This document shows, one piece after another, positions 61,378-64,000 of a stretch of 64,000 bases of DNA (the stretch's first letter is position 1; each line of letters opens with the position of its first letter). A model generated the notes under the pieces. It did not search any database, was not told the DNA's origin, and saw nothing but the letters and a program-made list of their open reading frames with translations. The position numbers and the translations under genes were made by a program. Source of the DNA: Pseudomonas kuykendallii (GTDB lineage Bacteria; Pseudomonadota; Gammaproteobacteria; Pseudomonadales; Pseudomonadaceae); NCBI RefSeq assembly GCF_900106975.1, contig NZ_FNNU01000003.1, forward strand, positions 186,001 through 250,000, in the 5' to 3' direction.

Positions 61378-63723
61378 ATGAATCTGCCCGTGACAAGCCG
61401 CCCGCTGGAACCGGCCCTGTTCGCCCGTGCAGCCGACCTGGAGCGCCACCGCGTGGCGGCGGGCGGGCTGACGGTGGTCGCGCTGCACGCCGGTGATCGC
61501 CTGCAGGTGATCGACATCGAAGGCGACCAGCCTGCCGAACTGCTGGCCTTCGCCGAGGACGGGCGCGAAGCGCTTTCGGCCCTTGGCCTGCAGGCCAGCA
61601 GCGGTGCCAACGCCATCGTCCGCCTGTTGCACGACGGCAGCCGCGAATCGCACCACGTCACCCGCGGCCTGGCCGGGCGTGGGGTGGACTGTCGCCACCT
61701 GCCGGCCGCCGCGCGGTTGTGGCCCGCGGCGACACCGGCGGGTTTCAGCCGTGAATTGCAGGCCAGCGCGGCACTCTGCGTGATCGTCGCCGCGCCGGGC
61801 GGATCTGTCGCCGTGGACAGCCAGCAGCGCGCCAGCGAGCTGCGTCTGCTGATCCACCGCGCCAACCCGTCAGGGCTCTGGCTGCCGCCACTGCCGGCGC
61901 CACTGGGCGAGGTGATCGACGAGTTCACCATCCACCCTGGTACTGCCCGCGACTACGTCGTCGCCGCCGGGCAGTTCATTCAGGTGATCGACGTCGCCGG
62001 GCGCCAGTGTTCGGATTTCGTCGCCTTCGACCGTCGCGGCCTCGACACCGGGCGCGAGATCGACCTCGACCCCACCGTCACCCGCACCCTGAATGGCAGC
62101 GCCTACCCGGGCCCCGGCCTGTTCAGCCGCTTCTACGACCGCGACATGCAGCCGATGCTCGGAGTGGTGCGCGACACCGTCGGCCGCCACGACACCTTCG
62201 CCCTGGCCTGCGCCGCGCGTTACTACGAGGCCCATGGCTACTTCGGCCACGCCAACTGCAGCGACAACATCAGCCGCGCCGTGACCGCGCACGGCGTGAG
62301 CCCGCGTGCCGGCTGGCCGGCGATCAACTTTTTCTACAACACCGGCATCGACGCCCATCAGCAGCTGACGCTGGACGAACCCTGGTCGCGTCCCGGCGAT
62401 TACGTGCTGCTCAAGGCGATGACCGACCTGCTCTGCGCCAGCAGTTCCTGTCCGGACGACATCGACCCGGCCAACGGCTGGCAGCCCACCGATATCCATA
62501 TCCGCGTGTATTCCGAGAAGGAGCGTTTCAGTCTCGCCATGGCCACTCGAAAAACAGCAGATGCCGACCCGGTGCTGACCCGCGAAAGCGGCTTTCACGC
62601 CGGCACCTCGGCCCTCACCCGGCAGTTCGTCGACTACCGCGGCTTCTGGACGCCGACCCGCTTCGACGGTTACGGCGCCACCGAGGAATACCACGGCTGC
62701 CGGGAGCGCGTGGCGGTGATGGACCTCTCCGCGTTGCGCAAATTCGAGGTGCTCGGCCCCGACGCCGAAGCGCTGCTCGACTACTGCCTGACCCGCGATG
62801 TGCGCAAGCTCGCGGTGGGCCAGGTGGTCTATTCGGCGATGTGCTACGAGCATGGCGGCATGCTCGACGACGGCACCCTGCTGCGCCTGGGCGCCGATGC
62901 GTTCCGCTGGATCGGCGGCGAGGACTACGCCGGCGTCTGGCTGCGCGAGCAGGCCGCAAAACTGGGCATGAAGGTGTGGATAAAGAGCGCTTCCGAGCAG
63001 ATCCACAACGTCGCGGTGCAGGGCCCGCTGAGCCGCCAGCTGCTCGCGCAGATGATCTGGACGCCGGGCACTCAACCCAAGCTGGAAGAACTGGGCTGGT
63101 TCCGCTTTCTGGTCGGCCGCCTGGACGATTACAACGGCCCGCCCGTGATGGTCTCGCGCACCGGCTACACCGGCGAGCTGGGCTACGAAATCTGGTGCCA
63201 TCCGCAGGATGCGCTGCAGGTCTGGCAACGCCTGTGGCAGCTCGGCGAACCCATGGGCCTGGTGCCGTTGGGCCTGGAGGCGCTGGACATGCTGCGTATC
63301 GAAGCCGGGCTGATCTTCGCCGGCTACGAATTCGACGACCAGACGGACCCGTTCGAGGCCGGCATCGGCTTCTGTGTGCCACTCAAGAGCAAGGCCGCGG
63401 ACTTCATCGGCCGCGACGCCCTATCGCGGCGCAATGCCGCACCTCGCCACAGGCTGGTCGGCCTGCACCTGGAAGGCAACGAAACCGCCGCCCATGGTGA
63501 CTGCGTACACGACGGGCGCGCGCAGATCGGCGTGATCACCAGTGCCACCCGCTCGCCCGTGCTGGGCCGCAACATCGCCCTGTGCCGGCTGGATGTCGGC
63601 TACTGCGAGCCCGGCACCGTCGTCGAGATCGGCAAGCTCGATGGCCAGCAGAAGCGCATTCGCGCGCAGGTCGGCGCCAGCACCGTCGCCTACGACCCTG
63701 ACAAGAGCCGGGTACGCGCCTGA
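61378..63723 (+). CDS. tdm: Trimethylamine N-oxide demethylase (Tdm): DUF1989 plus GcvT domains
   Basis: This 781-residue protein has a DUF1989-type metal domain in the N-terminal half and a tetrahydrofolate-binding GcvT domain from about residue 405 ([35 protein letters not shown]). Conserved Cys 211 (RQCSDFVAFD), 294 (HANCSDN) and 353/358 (LCASSSCPDD) are presumed zinc ligands. This is the architecture of Tdm, which splits TMAO to dimethylamine and formaldehyde and passes the latter to folate. It follows tmm by 9 nt. The product dimethylamine feeds the N-demethylase encoded upstream. Confidence 0.93.
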   Translation: MNLPVTSRPLEPALFARAADLERHRVAAGGLTVVALHAGDRLQVIDIEGDQPAELLAFAEDGREALSALGLQASSGANAIVRLLHDGSRESHHVTRGLAGRGVDCRHLPAAARLWPAATPAGFSRELQASAALCVIVAAPGGSVAVDSQQRASELRLLIHRANPSGLWLPPLPAPLGEVIDEFTIHPGTARDYVVAAGQFIQVIDVAGRQCSDFVAFDRRGLDTGREIDLDPTVTRTLNGSAYPGPGLFSRFYDRDMQPMLGVVRDTVGRHDTFALACAARYYEAHGYFGHANCSDNISRAVTAHGVSPRAGWPAINFFYNTGIDAHQQLTLDEPWSRPGDYVLLKAMTDLLCASSSCPDDIDPANGWQPTDIHIRVYSEKERFSLAMATRKTADADPVLTRESGFHAGTSALTRQFVDYRGFWTPTRFDGYGATEEYHGCRERVAVMDLSALRKFEVLGPDAEALLDYCLTRDVRKLAVGQVVYSAMCYEHGGMLDDGTLLRLGADAFRWIGGEDYAGVWLREQAAKLGMKVWIKSASEQIHNVAVQGPLSRQLLAQMIWTPGTQPKLEELGWFRFLVGRLDDYNGPPVMVSRTGYTGELGYEIWCHPQDALQVWQRLWQLGEPMGLVPLGLEALDMLRIEAGLIFAGYEFDDQTDPFEAGIGFCVPLKSKAADFIGRDALSRRNAAPRHRLVGLHLEGNETAAHGDCVHDGRAQIGVITSATRSPVLGRNIALCRLDVGYCEPGTVVEIGKLDGQQKRIRAQVGASTVAYDPDKSRVRA

Positions 63724-63787
63724 ACGCACCGGGTGTGGACGGAGAATTGCTTGGGGATGGCCATTCAATCTCACGGAGGATGGGCCG

Positions 63788-64000
63788 ATGTGGTTCCGCA
63801 ATGCATCCCGAAACCTGGCCAGCGAACTCAGTCAGTGGCTCAACCGCCTGTGCGACGGCCAGCCCGTCTCTGCGCCCGCGCCGCTGCAACAGCACACCGC
63901 GTTGTCCAGCAGCCTGCTGCGTCTGCAGCATGAGTGGGACGCGCTGCAGCACGTTCGCCAGCAGGCCGAACGCCAGCCAGCGCCCCCCTGCAGTGCCGAC
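63788..64000 (+). CDS. Unidentified protein, 3' end outside window
   Basis: The first 71 codons of a gene starting MWFRNASRNLASELSQWLNR. A strong Shine-Dalgarno (GGAGGA, 7 nt before the ATG) supports the start. The visible part is helical and Gln/Leu-rich, with no recognisable domain. It lies 64 nt after tdm and could be a chemoreceptor or other signalling protein, but this cannot be settled here. Confidence 0.6.
   Translation, partial: MWFRNASRNLASELSQWLNRLCDGQPVSAPAPLQQHTALSSSLLRLQHEWDALQHVRQQAERQPAPPCSAD

Noticed and set aside
1-64000. tRNA, rRNA, prophage, integrase or transposase genes
   Set aside because: I looked on both strands and found no cloverleaf with a recognisable T-loop, no rRNA segments and no recombinase or phage structural motifs.

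Overview
The window is GC-rich (roughly 65-70%) bacterial chromosome with dense coding, short intergenic gaps and strong G/C preference at third codon positions. The gene content (MexB-type RND pump, many LysR regulators, several glutathione S-transferases, chemoreceptors, YddG exporter, hemerythrin with an Anr-like site, trimethylamine catabolism) points to a Pseudomonas-like gammaproteobacterium with broad catabolic range. I see no rRNA, tRNA, CRISPR array, prophage, plasmid gene or intact insertion sequence.

Layout. 1-5.5 kb: 3' part of an RND efflux permease, a secreted family 5 glycoside hydrolase in a locally AT-richer stretch, and an Fsr-type MFS transporter. 5.5-13.9 kb: stress and electrophile-handling genes, namely hemerythrin, a TetR/GST divergent pair with a duplicated operator, two tandem LysR genes, a second GST, a three-domain flavin/FNR/ferredoxin fusion, and a YddG-type exporter. 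14.2-28.8 kb: a catabolic block of FMO, Rid protein and DUF1028 genes with overlapping ends, then an M20 deacetylase, chemoreceptor, LysR, aldehyde dehydrogenase, class III aminotransferase, NitT/TauT-type ABC importer and GMC dehydrogenase. The junctions in this block carry a family of inverted repeats not seen elsewhere in the window. 28.9-32.4 kb: a thioesterase and an alcohol dehydrogenase behind a MarR-type operator, the MarR gene, a GST and an SDR. 32.5-34.2 kb: a second chemoreceptor.

34.4-52.3 kb is the most unusual part. It is an unbroken minus-strand run of AraC-type response regulator, 7TM hybrid histidine kinase, TonB-dependent receptor, a ~2560-residue protein made of DUF11 and SdrD-B-like repeats, and a ~1400-residue protein with an N-terminal OmpA-like domain followed by a long presumed beta-barrel. 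The last two genes overlap by 4 nt, as do the first two. I know of no characterised system with this composition. It could be a signal-controlled cell-surface or adhesin system.

52.5-55.4 kb: a LysR gene, an XRE/MmyB-like regulator and an atypical SDR/epimerase. 55.4-63.7 kb: a methylamine catabolic cluster. A LuxR-type regulator with its HTH at the N-terminus is divergent from DmmA-like, ferredoxin-reductase and DUF3445 heme N-demethylase genes, followed by a GcvT-like gene, tmm and tdm. Together these predict trimethylamine to TMAO to dimethylamine to monomethylamine, with released one-carbon units passed to tetrahydrofolate. The window ends inside an unidentified gene.
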